Assembly: GCA_029945375.1 (NCBI GenBank)
Contig: CM057063.1
Span: 2,663,894-2,727,893 of the forward strand
Length of the DNA stretch: 64,000 nucleotides
Direction: 5' to 3'
From: Agaricus subrufescens
Lineage: Eukaryota; Basidiomycota; Agaricomycetes; Agaricales; Agaricaceae
Part shown: positions 22,340 to 34,118 of the stretch, piece by piece
Numbering within the stretch: position 1 is the stretch's first letter
Layout of the letters: each line of letters begins with the position of its first letter
Translations under genes and position numbers: made by a program
Notes under the pieces: generated by a model
What the model was told of the DNA's origin: nothing
The model's input: only the letters and a program-made list of their open reading frames with translations
Database searches by the model: none

Positions 22340-22493
22340 TACTGTATCCTTACGACCTTATGTTCACGCACGTGACTAAAAGGTTTTTCCGATAAATCTC
22401 CAAATTCGCTATAAATCGAGAAAAAATTATTGCAACACTAAAAAAAAATCATGTTGACTGTTGACATGAACATAAGGTCGTAAGGATACAGTA
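22340..22493. mobile_element. MITE of about 150 bp with 25-bp TIRs and TA target site
   Basis: The left end TA|CTGTATCCTTACGACCTTAT continues to GTTCA and is repeated as the exact reverse complement at the right end (TGAACATAAGG..GGATACAG|TA). The inner part is AT-rich and non-coding. TA at both edges fits a Tc1/mariner-type insertion. It lies 70 bp from the larger TIR element. Confidence 0.75.
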
Positions 22494-23159
22494 TACCCCG
22501 AAGGAAGACGATATCATGTGATATGCTACTACTCAATCGACCACAATAATTTATTGAATAATGGAAACGCTTCAAGTACAATAGCGCCCGGAACGCTCAT
22601 ACCGCTTAGGAGGCACAGTACCAAAGAATTTCAAATAAAACAATAACAGAACCCTAGCCGCTTTTTTTAGCTTCAGGTGTTCACCACAACGGTATTCTCA
22701 GCATTGACATATGATCAAAGTCTGATCGAATTTCCCCTCCTTTGTCGTGTATCATTGGATACTGATTGACTACCCCACCTTTAGGGTGACCCAGTATGAA
22801 TTAGTTCCCTGTCCATTGGGGTGGTTCCTTATGTTTGGGGGTGGAGCGAGGTTAAGTTTTAGGAACCCCGTGTTCAATAGACTTTGGTGTGAGAAACGCT
22901 GAATTTCACAGTGTCTGATCTTTTGTGTACGGGTCTTCCAGGCCCCAAAGCAAGCGAGGGGTCTCGTGTTCCTCGCAAAAGGTGCCATTTGTTTTGAACG
23001 ATACAGCGGTACATTGAGTGATTCCATAGCACAAAGAATGGAATGACAAACATCGTATTGAGTCAGGGGGTTGAAATAAAAATTAGGATAAAATGAAAGT
23101 ATGAATACTAATATCGTCATCATCGGTTCATCATGACAAACTCTAAGCGCACTGATACT
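22494..23159. other. Intergenic, no gene seen
   Basis: Spacer between the MITE and the 3' end of the minus-strand acetate transporter. A 117-codon minus-strand ORF (22770-23123) lacks family features and has no splice-linked partner. Confidence 0.4.
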
Positions 23160-24110
23160 TTAAGCGTCGATAGTTCCGATCCTGCCAGTGGGCATCCGGA
23201 AGAGGGTGTATTCCGAATCGTGCATTTCACTCAAGCCAATGTAGAAAGCGGTGAGTGATGTGACGAAGCCGAAGGCGCCTCCAGCATCACGGCAACTAAT
23301 TTCGGGGATCTGTTAGGATAGATTGTCGTCTGAAATAAAGAAATAGCTTACGCTTGTTGGTGGGGATTGGTCCAGAAACTGATGGAGAGGAGGAGGTATG
23401 TCAAGCCCCAGAAGAAGAGGAGGATTGTAAAGGCAATGTTGCGGCGAATTACGGCGAAGCTGCAAGGGTAAAGTTAGTAGGAGCTGAGGGTGATGAAGAA
23501 AAACCACCCACAAGAAGAAGCATGTCATAACAAACCAAATGACAAGGTAGAGACCGAGAGCATCTCTTTGTTGGGGGGAATCAGTCATGAATGTGTCAAC
23601 ACCAAGAATGAGAAGGCTGGCAGCGTAGGCAATCCAGAAAGATCCGTAGAGAGTGAAAACTATTAAGTCCAATCAGACACAATTCAGCAGGGAATCTTTA
23701 ATCGAATATCCTTACATGCCGCTCCAAAGACATTACCGCGGGGGAATTCCCACATGCCAGCCATGAATTGTGCGAGACCACCAGTGAACAAACCGATACC
23801 AGCGATTGCGGTATCACCTGGAATACTACGAGTCCCAACGACGTAGAAAGACCAACCAAGGAGGGTAACAGCGAAGGCCCACATGCCCCTGCAATCTCGA
23901 TTAGAACCATACGTTTTGAAGGAGAGGAAAGGATATGAATAAAACGTACATCGGGCCAGGGTTCGCAATCTTAGTGAAGTACCGTTGGTAGGAAACTGGG
24001 TCGTCGCTCTTAGGTCCATATCCATGAGCGGGGGACATGGGACCGTAAGCGCCGTAAGCGCCACCCTTGGCACTGTTCTCGTTGTTGTTTTTGTTTTCAG
24101 TGCCAGACAT
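23160..24110 (-). CDS. Acetate transporter, Ato/GPR1-FUN34-YaaH family, copy 1
   Basis: Five exons on the minus strand (24110-23950, 23888-23716, 23659-23512, 23459-23352, 23295-23160) give 241 aa. The product should be a plasma-membrane channel or symporter for acetate and small monocarboxylates with six membrane helices. Visible family parts are the cytosolic Gly/Pro-rich N-terminus, QRYFTKIANPGPMG (the equivalent of the NPAPLG signature), GGLAQFMAGMWEFPRGNVFG, TLYGSFWIAYA, the VIRRNIAF loop, and the last helix followed by SEYTLFRMP. The NPAPLG signature is altered to NPGPMG in this copy and NPGPTG in copy 2. Exons 2 to 5 have exactly the same lengths as those of copy 2 at 34119-35065. The intron after the N-terminus splits the NPGP motif. 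Confidence 0.9.
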
Positions 24111-24675
24111 TTGTGAGGCTGGGTATGGGGTAGGGTGTAGGGAATTTGCAAGACAATTCGAAAGCTTAAATACCAGAAACCCTTTCCGGAATTATGACAG
24201 CGGCCATTGTATGTTTTCGGTAATGAGTACGGTGATAGCGTAACTTATGGGGTGAGATTGTGATTAGATCACCGACTCAGAAATAGCTACTCCGTGTCAA
24301 GGTGGTCCAGGCCTCTTGAAGTTTTGTCGAGATCGTTTGAGATTAATGGAAACCATAAAAATTTGTAATAATGTGAAGAAAAACTTTGCTTCGAGGTTAT
24401 GGTTGAAGGTATCTTTCTCATTTTTGTTTCAAATTTCCAATGAACGTTTCGTATAAGCCAAGGTCTGACCATCGAGATATAAGAAGTTGTAATGATCTTG
24501 CCACCAGGTAAGCGAATTCGACATCAATACAAATCAACGTACTCGTGGTAGGATTCCCTCATCTGGACACTCCAGACGACAATTCACTTGGCGGCTTTTT
24601 AAAATATTTGTTCTGTGCTTCCAAATTGCTTACTTAAGGTAGAGAACCATTTATTATACACGGGGGGTATGGACT
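24111..24675. other. Intergenic between divergent/convergent genes, no gene seen
   Basis: The first half is the promoter side of the transporter; the rest is AT-rich. No element was identified. Confidence 0.35.
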
Positions 24676-25241
24676 CTAGACCTGAAGGCCTCGCACTTTA
24701 TCATTACCTGGGAAAGCACCCTCTGGGGTTGTAACTACGAGAGTAGGCGATCTGAGCGAACTGTTTCGGGCCGCCCACTTGTCAGGCACCGCTACATAGC
24801 CGATACGACTTATCAAATCAGTATCGAATGGAACATTGGCCTGTAAATTCTCATTGAACCTGGATGAAAATGACAGTTGAGTAGTATCACGAGGATGTGT
24901 CAGAATTGAGATGCCACTCTGTCAGAAATTTGACCTGCTCTGTACGAGAATTTGAGAATTTGAGTATGACGTCGCGAGCAGGGTCGGATTGAAAAGGCCC
25001 ATCCATCATGAGGACTTTACCGGTGAGTATGATATATTGATGCGTCAGATCCGAGCCTTTGAATGTAGTGCCCGACCCATGTACGTCAAGCCTAACCGTC
25101 CGCTGTACTTCCTCATGAAGACGTTGCGCTAGATCCGCAGGAGTTGCTTAGTTTTGTCCCCGTGCCGATGGACACGACTCTTACGATTGGCCGCCCAAGT
25201 CGGACATAATTTCGGGTGGGGGGAAGTAATAAGGAAAACAT
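24676..25241 (-). CDS. Small uncharacterised protein, 5' end uncertain
   Basis: Clear protein-like reading exists on the minus strand. One exon encodes DLTHQYIILTGKVLMMDGPF and ARDVILKFSNSRTEQVKFLT (lower end 24918). Through an intron 24860-24917 it joins FNENLQANVPFDTDLISRI, then GYVAVPDKWAARNSSLRSPT, then LVVTTPEGAFPG (24859-24676, stop TAG). The 5' part is ambiguous. An ATG at 25241 opens a 19-codon exon ending RLGRPI|GTAAGAG, which can splice to position 25102 or 25111 and gives 141 or 144 aa. However, the skipped DNA also encodes a protein-like TPADLAQRLHEE segment in the downstream frame. Either the true first exon differs or a one-base frameshift has occurred. I do not recognise the family. 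No signal peptide or membrane helix is evident. Confidence 0.5.
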
Positions 25242-27418
25242 CAGAGACTCCTTTAAACAACGTGGGTGACTCAACCGGCAAGGACCGCGCGACAGTTTAT
25301 ATATTAGTCACGTAATCTGGTGATTTCTGTACTTTGGTCTGACTCTAGACTTGACTGGAGCATATTCCGTTCTCCTCGCTCCCTTTGCAACGATGTCCTC
25401 GGATTAAGCTCGCAAAATGGGCTCACAACCATCGTTCTTCCTACCATCTACATCATAATGTCTATGCCTTCCTAGGTCTTTTGCTTTTTACTCTCGCACT
25501 GCGCAACGTGAAAAACGCACCTTCGCCTATCAACAGCAAAAATAAACGGATTCTCTCAAGCCCCTCAAGCCGGGGGATCACCAAGGGATCACCGAAATCC
25601 TCACCCCTCACACTCTGGTCCATAAGCCGGAAGCATTTCCTTACGGTGTTTCTAAGGGCGCTCTGGGCTGTTGTAACAGCACTGAAAAATAAAATCGAAG
25701 TATGTCAAAAGGCAACCCCGCGGACTTCCTTGATTTGATTGGATAACCCGCATTTGTATCGGATTTGTATCCATGACGCTTATTTCCTGGGAAAAAAATC
25801 CAGGGTGAAACGAAGCCGCAGGAGGCATACACATCTTGGCTTTATTAATCACATTGGAGGACCGCACAGGTATCACCGTTACAAATTGTATCGTGAATCT
25901 CCTGTTGAACTTCTAAACTTATCACATTAGTTCTCGTGTTCGAGGAGCCGGCAACTTCGTATCTAAGGTTACTGAAAATGAGGGACTTTGTCTCTGCGAC
26001 AAGGTTGTGTTACATACGCGAGCCACGAGGTTTATACTTGGGTATAGAGTCATTATATTACAGCATAATATGTGGGTTGTCATAAACTTTCTGTGTCTGT
26101 TTCAGATTGAAAACCCTGGGCAAAATTATTAAGGAAAGTCGTTCGAGTGTCCAGGTTGAAGTCGAGGTCAAGGCAAGTGAGACTGTCGATAATGTGAAAA
26201 ATGAATACTTCCACGTGTTTGTATCGTTACACCAAGATCATGCAGAGAACGTGGTAGAATTCTCCTTGTTATCACGGACAGAGTCACATCTGCAATCTCT
26301 GAAACCTTTTTATCGCTGAAAACGTGGCAGAAGGTCCGGCAGAACGTGTCATTATCCGGACTGGAAGAAAGTCCAAATTTGCTTACTGCTTTTTGTGGTT
26401 GCGTCATTTACGAGTGGGGGAAAAATCCTGGTTAAACCAACGCACTGCTAGTTGACACAAATAATGGTTGTCTCCTGGGATTCATCCTCAGCAACAGACT
26501 CTGAAATCAATGCAATATTACATTGTCCAAGTTAAAGATGAACGGGTGTAATCAGTTTCAGAAGGGAGGCCACTTATCGGCCACCCTTAATGAAGTTTAC
26601 ATGCAACACATTTTCGGGTATGAAGTTACATCAAGCGGTTTCTCGGTGGTACAAACGTCTTCAGGTGGTTGACGTTTAGTCCTTTCATGCTTTCAGATTA
26701 AAACTAGTCCCATCCTTGGATGATCAACGTGTGGGATATTCATACCCAGGTATCGACGTTTGAGACTGTCTTTTGGCCCCTTGAAGTATTAATGTATCCT
26801 TCATATCTATTTTCAACCCGGCCGCTGTAGGACCATGCCCCAAAAAAGCGGGCAAAAGTCCGCAACCAAGCCTTCTTCAAGTTGATCTCATCTCGCCTCA
26901 TCGTCACCTCCGCAGTGCACGGTCGGCGTAAAGCCATGCCATGACTCTTCAAGACCTCGGGTAGATCCACATACAGCACACCAGTAGAGAACATATCAAC
27001 AATTTAACAGGATCACGACGCATAGTAGTAAAGCCACTGCTGCGAGTTGAAGCTGGGATATTTTACACATAAATCCTGGAGGTTCGACGGTTGCTGTGTC
27101 ATCGTTAGCACCTTGTCCATATTGGGACTTCAGGCCGAAGTTCTGATCTGGACATCAATATGTATCACCACTCTAATTATAAATCTTGTCAACGCCGCCT
27201 ATCTGCACTATCACTGCAGCAGTTCTTTTGATATCAGTGTTGGCCAGAACCTCCGTTCGCTCCACCGAGCTGAACTTCATCCATATGTTGCAAATGATTA
27301 CACGAGCGTTAAATAAACAAACGAATCATGATATACTATAATGAACATAACGGGCCGAAAAGAAACACAAACCAAAGCGCATCTAAAAAAAGCGCCTTGT
27401 AAAAGGCGAATTTTAATT
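25242..27418. other. Intergenic; contains a probable ubiquitin relic
   Basis: No intact gene was found. ORFs of 60-117 codons at 25385-25930 have no family features. The stretch at about 26103-26320 is entered separately as a ubiquitin-like relic. A minus-strand 84-codon ORF at 26740-26994 is not recognisable. Confidence 0.35.
26103..26320 (+). pseudogene. Probable degraded ubiquitin coding relic
   Basis: The stretch CAGATTGAAAACCCTGGGC followed by AAAATTATT, then GAAGTCGAGG.. and GAGACTGTCGATAATGTGAA, mirrors the ubiquitin coding order KTLTGKTI, LEVE, DTIDNVK. The translated frame shows KTLGKII, EVEVKASETVDNVKNE and, at the expected distance of one ubiquitin unit, RTESHLQSL where KESTLHLVL stands in ubiquitin. 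Conserved residues in between ([20 protein letters not shown]) are lost, and no RLRGG end is visible. It is too diverged to function as ubiquitin. It may be an old retro- or segmental copy, or chance similarity. Confidence 0.35.
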
Positions 27419-29696
27419 TTACAATTCTTTCCACCCTTCACCAGTGAGCCACTTGGAATTGTCACGTTCTTTTACACCATCTTGCTTATCCTCCCTCCTC
27501 CCTCTAAAACATGATTCATCTCCACTATCCACGCTCAACCCGTTTCGTTCTACCAGTTCTCCATCACTCCCATGATGATCTCCATAGAGATCATCATCAT
27601 ACCCAGACATCAAACCTTCTCTGTCCTCTCGCCTAGGTCGACTACTACTCCTGTGTCGATTATCACCACCCCGTGAAGGTGACCCCTGTATAAAACCTCT
27701 TTTACTTATCCCAGCTTCAGCTTTATATCTTGCAGCTTCAAATTTGGGTAATGCAGTCTCAGCTTTAAGCTGCAATTCTGCCAGTTTCCGTTGAATCACA
27801 TCCGTGCCTCCTGATAGGCTCGTGCTTGCAGGAGCACTTGTTGTTGACCCTCCAAAAGTTGAGCTATATGATGCTCGTCGTAGCGATTTTGACGGCGGTG
27901 ACTGGGTTATCGAGTTCTTGAGCGCATTATTCGAATCACTCGCTGCCCCAACTCCAAAGAAAGCTTGCCCATTGGTCAATACTTGAGCGCTCTCGGGTCG
28001 TTTCCGACGAGCAGGTGGCGGTGGTATGTAGGGTTTATACTGGTGTACAGATTTGCTCCTGAACACTTTCGAATGCTCGGGAAAGGTATCAGACGTAGGT
28101 GTAGGAGTAGTGGGTGTGTCGAGTGATGACACTGAAGGACGTCGAGTGAGCCCATAAACCGCTTCAAACGATTCAAGATTTCGATGAAATGGTGAAGGAG
28201 ATGTCGACGCCGAATTAGGCGAGTGCGATCGAACGTCAGGTTGGCCTGAAGACGAGGAAAGAGGGTGATAAGATTGATATGGTTTCCGATCGGGATGTGT
28301 AGGTGGCGGAAGACTGGGTGAGTCGAGGCTCGGCCGAGGTGAGTGGGAGGGGGATTCAAACGGACTACGTGTAAAGGGAGAAGCTGGATGGGATCTAGAT
28401 TCTGATGGGACAACCGCAGTGGCAACTTGCTCCAACGAACTCGCAGACATAGAGGGGCTGGGAACGCGGGGCTGCCGAGGGCGCCGAGGCAATGGAGGCC
28501 TTTCTCTCTCATCTCCACCACTCAAGCTCGTACTCGAATCGGATTGCGCCTCTACCGACGCAGGTAGCGATGTAGAGCCTTTTTTCGTAGGACTACGACT
28601 AGAGGAAACATGATTCCTTGCACTACTCCCTAGAACGACGAATAAGTTAAGAAGTTACTATTCATTCATTAGATAATGCGCACCTGAGTGGGCGGCGCTA
28701 CTCCGCAGTACTTGTAAAATGCGTTCTCTTCCACGCTCCTCTTCAACGTGTTTTATTGTTTGAGCCTCTTTGGAGGCTTGTAGACTGCGCTTGATCAACG
28801 GAGATGTGACGTGGGTCACGGGTTTGGGTTTGGGTGGAGGGGGTGGGGGCGGGTGCGAACGGGAATGGGAATGAGACTGGATTGTTGACGTAGCGGCAGG
28901 TAAAGTGCGGGGAGATTTGACCGAGGATCCAGAAGTGTGACGGGGAGGTGGTACGGGAGCTGAAGGTTTGCGAGGGGGGAGTGGAGGAAGTCTGCTCAAT
29001 CCATTTTCCGATTTAGTGGAAATAGACTTGCTTCGAGCTACAAAAGGGTTATTAGGGGAATGAATATGGTTTGGAGTATCTTGTCGCTGCGAAGGGTGCA
29101 AAGGGGGTTGCTGGCCGGAGAACGGGTTGGGTGCAGACGGCGGGGGTTCTGAGGTGGTAGATAACGCAGGCGAGTCTACAGAGCGTCTCTGCAAAGCTGC
29201 AGGATTGGGACTTTTGATTGAATCGCTGGCGGAAAGGGGATGCGCTGATTGAACACTGAGTGACAGGGGCCATGGGGCACAGAATAAAGTATACCTTGGA
29301 CAAAAACAAGAGTCCGGTCGACGGATTTCCCGCTCTGGGCATGCAATACAAGCCTTAGAACTGCGAAGAACTCGCCGCCGGAAAGAGTGTCGGTGGGCGA
29401 GAGGCCGGGAGAGAAAAACTTGAGGACCTGAACACGACCGAGATAAGTAAAATGTAGCCTTGAACAGCCATCCAGCGTGTACATACGGCGTCAATGGTGT
29501 TAACTGGCGTGTCTCTATAGCGGCCTCGCAGCCAAGCCCGTACCTCGCGGACCCCGACTGCGATTCGTTCATAAAAAGTGTCGTCGCGGGCATCATTTAG
29601 ATTAGAGTCGCATAGGGCCAGGTCTTCGATGCTGGATGTATAGAGGTCGTATTCATCGTCGCTGAGCGCAGATGCGTGAAGAGACAGACGACGCAT
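27419..29696 (-). CDS. 704-aa Pro/Ser-rich protein with EH-like N-terminal segment
   Basis: Four exons on the minus strand (29696-29487, 29427-29295, 29244-28684, 28629-27419) join with consistent phases. The N-terminal 115 residues are folded: DDTFYERIAVGVREVRAW, then FFSPGLSPTDTLSGGEFFAV, then LRLVLHAQSGKSVDRTLVFV, a helix-loop-helix arrangement reminiscent of EH/EF-hand-like modules of endocytic adaptors, though calcium residues are not evident. The following 600 residues are low-complexity, rich in Pro and Ser, with PPPPPPPKPKP and PPLPPRKP stretches that could bind SH3 domains, NPF at two places (PNPFSGQ, NNPFVAR) that could bind EH domains, and a basic/acidic tail ending SKWLTGEGWKEL. 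The composition suggests an actin/endocytosis scaffold. I do not recognise a named orthologue. A (CGT)n tract lies just upstream of the ATG. Confidence 0.7.
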
Positions 29697-29706
29697 CGCC
29701 GGGGCA

Positions 29707-29732
29707 GTCGTCGTCGTCGTCGTCGTCGTCGT
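29707..29732. repeat. (CGT)n microsatellite in the 5' leader
   Basis: About eight TCG/CGT units lie 11 bp upstream of the ATG of the minus-strand 704-aa gene, probably in its 5' UTR. Confidence 0.8.
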
Positions 29733-32700
29733 TGAGCAGACACAGCTGTCCTTCCGGTGCCTTGGCCTTCAAACACGACCAAACAATGGCATCATGAGGA
29801 TGGGTATCAGCGCCCTTGACTGCGACAGCCTTTGCCAGCCTCCGCTACTGTAGAAACAGGTTTCACGCTAGGCTGACATGAGTGTGACCGCCTGCGGAGG
29901 ACCCTGAATTTACGTGCCATCACTGGTACCAGCGGCTCGCTACCGACACTTTTTGGTGGCGGATTCAGGAAATCATCGCTTTACATATTGATAAAGAATA
30001 GGTAATTCAGCGCTTCATGTAGTCTTCTCGAGAACTATTATCCGGTCGTCAAGGGCTCCCGCATCTAATTGGATATTGACCCTTTGAATGACTACGCCGG
30101 TATTATGTTAACGTCATTGATAACGATAAGACCGCGCACTTGTGAATCTCTCAAGGGTTTTCAATACAACAAGGACTTCGCAGAACCAAGAATGAAAACG
30201 ACTGCGAAACTTTGATTGAGTCTATCCAACTCCCTCCGCCGATGAAACGCGCCCAAAGTCAATACGTGCTGTATCCCATATCACCTTTTGGATTTCGTCT
30301 TTCCCGTTGATCGCACTAAATTTATGCGGAACACGGAGCCCGCCCGTCAACCACATAATAGCCTTAGGATCATAATTAGGCCTCGGTTGGGTACGAATAT
30401 ATGTTCCGAGCTGTATCAGTTCGGCTCAAGATACATGACGGCATCGCTAGCACTGGTATTAACCGTCCAGAACGACCCGACGGATCAGAGTGTTTGAGTT
30501 CTTACAAGATCTTGCATACACACAAATCTCATTACATTACCCGTCGCATATTGAGATTAGGCCAGGTATACGCCTCGTACAAACTTGCAAAACATCACTT
30601 TACAGTCGATTTGATAGGCCACAATTGCAGAGCAGTTTTCACCTTTGAATAATGTTTGACACTCTCAGACAGCTACATTACGGGCAAAGAGTGCAGTAGC
30701 CCAATGATTGACCTTTGACTACATCTCTTCATCAGTCCTTTCGAATAGAATTGGTACTGGCTTGTCAAAGAACTCCCAAAATGGCCGACATATGGATTTA
30801 GGCGAGTTCGATACTTGCTTTTTAGTATAACAGCTACTGAGGTCTAGATGATCAAATACACCTCCCGAATATCTCAATTTGTATCAAACTTGGATACCCG
30901 GGAAATGACGAGTGGTTATGCATATATCACCATTCTCTTTTAGGAAAAAATGGACTATAACATCGTTGACACGCTTGCAGTGATAGTTGTCAAAAATCAA
31001 AGGGGTCCACGCTAATCAGAACACTAAGAAATACCGGCGGCACCACACTCAAGCGAATGAACTCACATACCACGGCTTCTTGGTTCTGTGCCTTTATAAT
31101 GACAACAAACTTTGGCCGTTGCATACTATATTTATCCAACACAAATGATCCACCCTTGGATAGGATAGCCATAGGCCTATCAATGATAGAATTACTCCGA
31201 GTCGAGGCTCATCGAGCTGGAAGCGACCCTAATTGCCCAAAATGCATTTTCGGATTATCCGATCCGAGCCGACGATAGAAGTTTCCCGGAAAATGATCTC
31301 CACTGAGATAATAGTATTTTTCCCTCGAGTGTTAGGGTCCAATTGTAGGTAAATTGCGGTCACATGTCAAGTCAGAGACTTTTGTTCGCCTCCTTGCCCC
31401 TTAGCTTTTATCGATAACAACTGGTTCCATCCACAGCACGCAACTCAACGTATATTTAGCCTCTTAATGGCTGCACAATCTCCGATACAATGGCCGTTTA
31501 CGTCCACGACAACCTGGATCGACCCGAAAGTGCTTGTGTCTCCACACATTCATGACCTCGTACTATAAGCAAAAACGTGTAGTCATCTTTGGCCGCTCAG
31601 CCCATGGTGCGTTGGATGTAGATGACTCCCTGGACCAGTATCCCAGTATATGATGTACCAAGTCTGGGCTTTCCCCACCAAATTTGTGTGTCCTGCACTT
31701 GTCGCGTTGATATCGCTTTCGGTTTCAAATTTTCTCATGTTCCCAACAGCACACGATCCCGTCATTCCCAACCATTTGATTCCCTTAGAAAATGCTCTCC
31801 TCCAAACCCTTAGAGCAGCTTGAAAACTGCTGACGTGGGACCGTCTGTCACGAAGCAAGACCAAATTGTTGTGAACATGTTCTTCAAAATTAATTGCAAT
31901 TACCTAAAGGAGGATGTTGATATCATCCCCATGATTCGCCTTACTGTTTAGTGGCTATTCTCTAAGATAGAATTCCGAGCTCACCAGAGGCTGACCCACG
32001 ACGTTGATAGAAAAAAATAGACACTAAGATGCGTCACTAGAGATTACTCCGTGCCCTTTTCGGGCTGATGCAGTGCATTAATTTATCCCAGTACTTATAG
32101 CAATTGAATTAGAATCCTAAATGATTATATAAATATCTAGACACCGTCGGCTTTCTAAGATTCAAGTGATGGAAATATCGAAGCAATGATCTTCGAGTCT
32201 GAATTAAGGGTATCAGGTCGTAAGGGTACTGTTCTGGGTCGAGGTCGGAGAAGTCATACTGCAGCTCCAAGTGGCGCGTCGATCTTCCGTGTCCTGACCG
32301 CTTGTTGGGTCAGCTTCTACCATCTATGGAGTACAATCAAATTCTCGAGTTTTCGAGTTTTTAAAAGACGATCACCTACAATATTGACTGTCATACCTCT
32401 CTGCCTGGTACTGAAATTGATAATCTAATCCTATCTCCTAACCTGCTGGCCTTTCCTAATCGGAGCACCCTCGGACTGGTCGAGTAAGTTTATAAATATC
32501 TCGAGGATGCCTCGTACTCATTATTTGGTTCTATGTACCTGGTCATTAGATCAGCCTTCCCTGACTAAGCGGGCGATCCAAGAGGGATCTCAGGGTTGTG
32601 TCTCTCACCCGAGGATATAGTCGAAATCTATTCTCTCGTTATTAGCCTTTGGCGATTCTTCCCCACATGATGGCAACTGTCTACAGCTTTCCTTCCATGA

Positions 32701-34118
32701 TGCTGGGCACTGTCTGAATGTGAAAGTTCATACCGAGTTGTTCGCTCTCTCTGTGGGCTTATGATTTACGGGGGCGCGACGAAGCCTCGAGTTGATGACT
32801 CAAGTACTCATGTCTGGCCATTGAACTTTTCATGCCCCCGCCGCGTGCCAAGAACGGATCAATTTGAAATTTTCTGCTTGGCCACCGGGCATTGTTCGAA
32901 GCGCATTCACACCCTTTTGTTTTGCTTACTCGTGTCCCCGACGACTTCTGCGATTCTGCTCAAAGATTCTCATGTCATCTTACCTTTATTTCCGCTCAAT
33001 CTTCCACAGCAGTGGATATAATTGGCTATTGAGCACCTTACCGACTTCCTTATGTTGATCAATCATCAGAAGCTGGAGTCTGGCTACCAATAATCATTGG
33101 TCAAGAAACAAAATGCTCGTATATGGCAGCAGTGGCGCACGAGTTTAAATATGGACCAGAGAAATCATTGTATGATTCATCATTTCTTAGCTCCAAGACA
33201 AAGGCATGGGACCTACCTTAGTCCATACTTCCTGCTTCCCCTCTCGGTTAAATGGATGCAAGCCATACCTTTAACGTCCTTTGTGTCAGGAGGAATGAGT
33301 AAAACTGGTCCAAACTTTATGTAATCTTAAGGGCTTTCCCCTTCAATAAACAATTCATATGTAATGAATGATCATGAGTTGTGCGTGGATGTGGTTAGGA
33401 GGTGAGGCCGGAACATCGCCTCCAGGGTCTTGTTAGTATGGCAGGCGGACCCAAGTGAAGACATCACAATAAGGCTATCCGAGCCTATCCCAGGTTGAAT
33501 TGACAGTGGCGACTCATACTTCCTTTCTCAACAGCTAGCGAATGATGACAAGAAGCGAGAATAGCATGCCGAAATCGACATCCTGATACGGCTGTTGTTG
33601 GAGCACATTAGAAGTTCTATTTTCGGGAGCAACTCTGGGTAGGGCAAAACTTTAGTCAGTTCTGAATCAGTCAATACTCTCACAGCTCTCCACTTTTCAA
33701 ACGTCATGACGATTGAATTGTCTATTGCTGAAGGTATGCTGAGGTTTTTTTTTTTTTTGAGAGGCGTAGGTGGGAGGCGGTCTAGTTGCCACTTTCGGTG
33801 GCACGATGCTGGATGTCGCTTCCGCGACTTTCCAGGGACAGATTCCGCCTTGGTGGCGTTCTTTGCGGGGAAGTGGTTTTGACCCGGGCTCGACCCGGAG
33901 CAATGATCTATTCATAGCAAATGGTGCCATGATGTATTAGCTTATCCTCGGCTGACGAACTCATGACCATCGTTCGATGACTTGCATTCTGTCGACGTTT
34001 TTGGTATCCGGGAATCATTTATAACGGCTCGAGTCAAAGGGTCTTCCTCCAGTCCCGCCACTCACAGCTTCAAGCTCCAAGCTCGAGTTTCACATCTCTT
34101 CATAGAAAGCGTTTCGAC
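29733..34118. other. 4.4-kb stretch without a recognisable gene
   Basis: I find no frame with family character on either strand; the longest ORFs are 93 codons or less. Composition is mixed, with scattered short ORFs and no clear terminal repeats. It may hold decayed transposon sequence or non-coding transcripts. A T-run lies at 33747-33759. The last 100 bp before 34119 is the promoter side of the second acetate transporter. Confidence 0.4.

Noticed and set aside
699..22493. Shared string TTACGACCTTAT in the LTR-like block and in the 150-bp MITE ends
   Set aside because: The match is only about 12 bp, with different flanks and structures; chance is sufficient.
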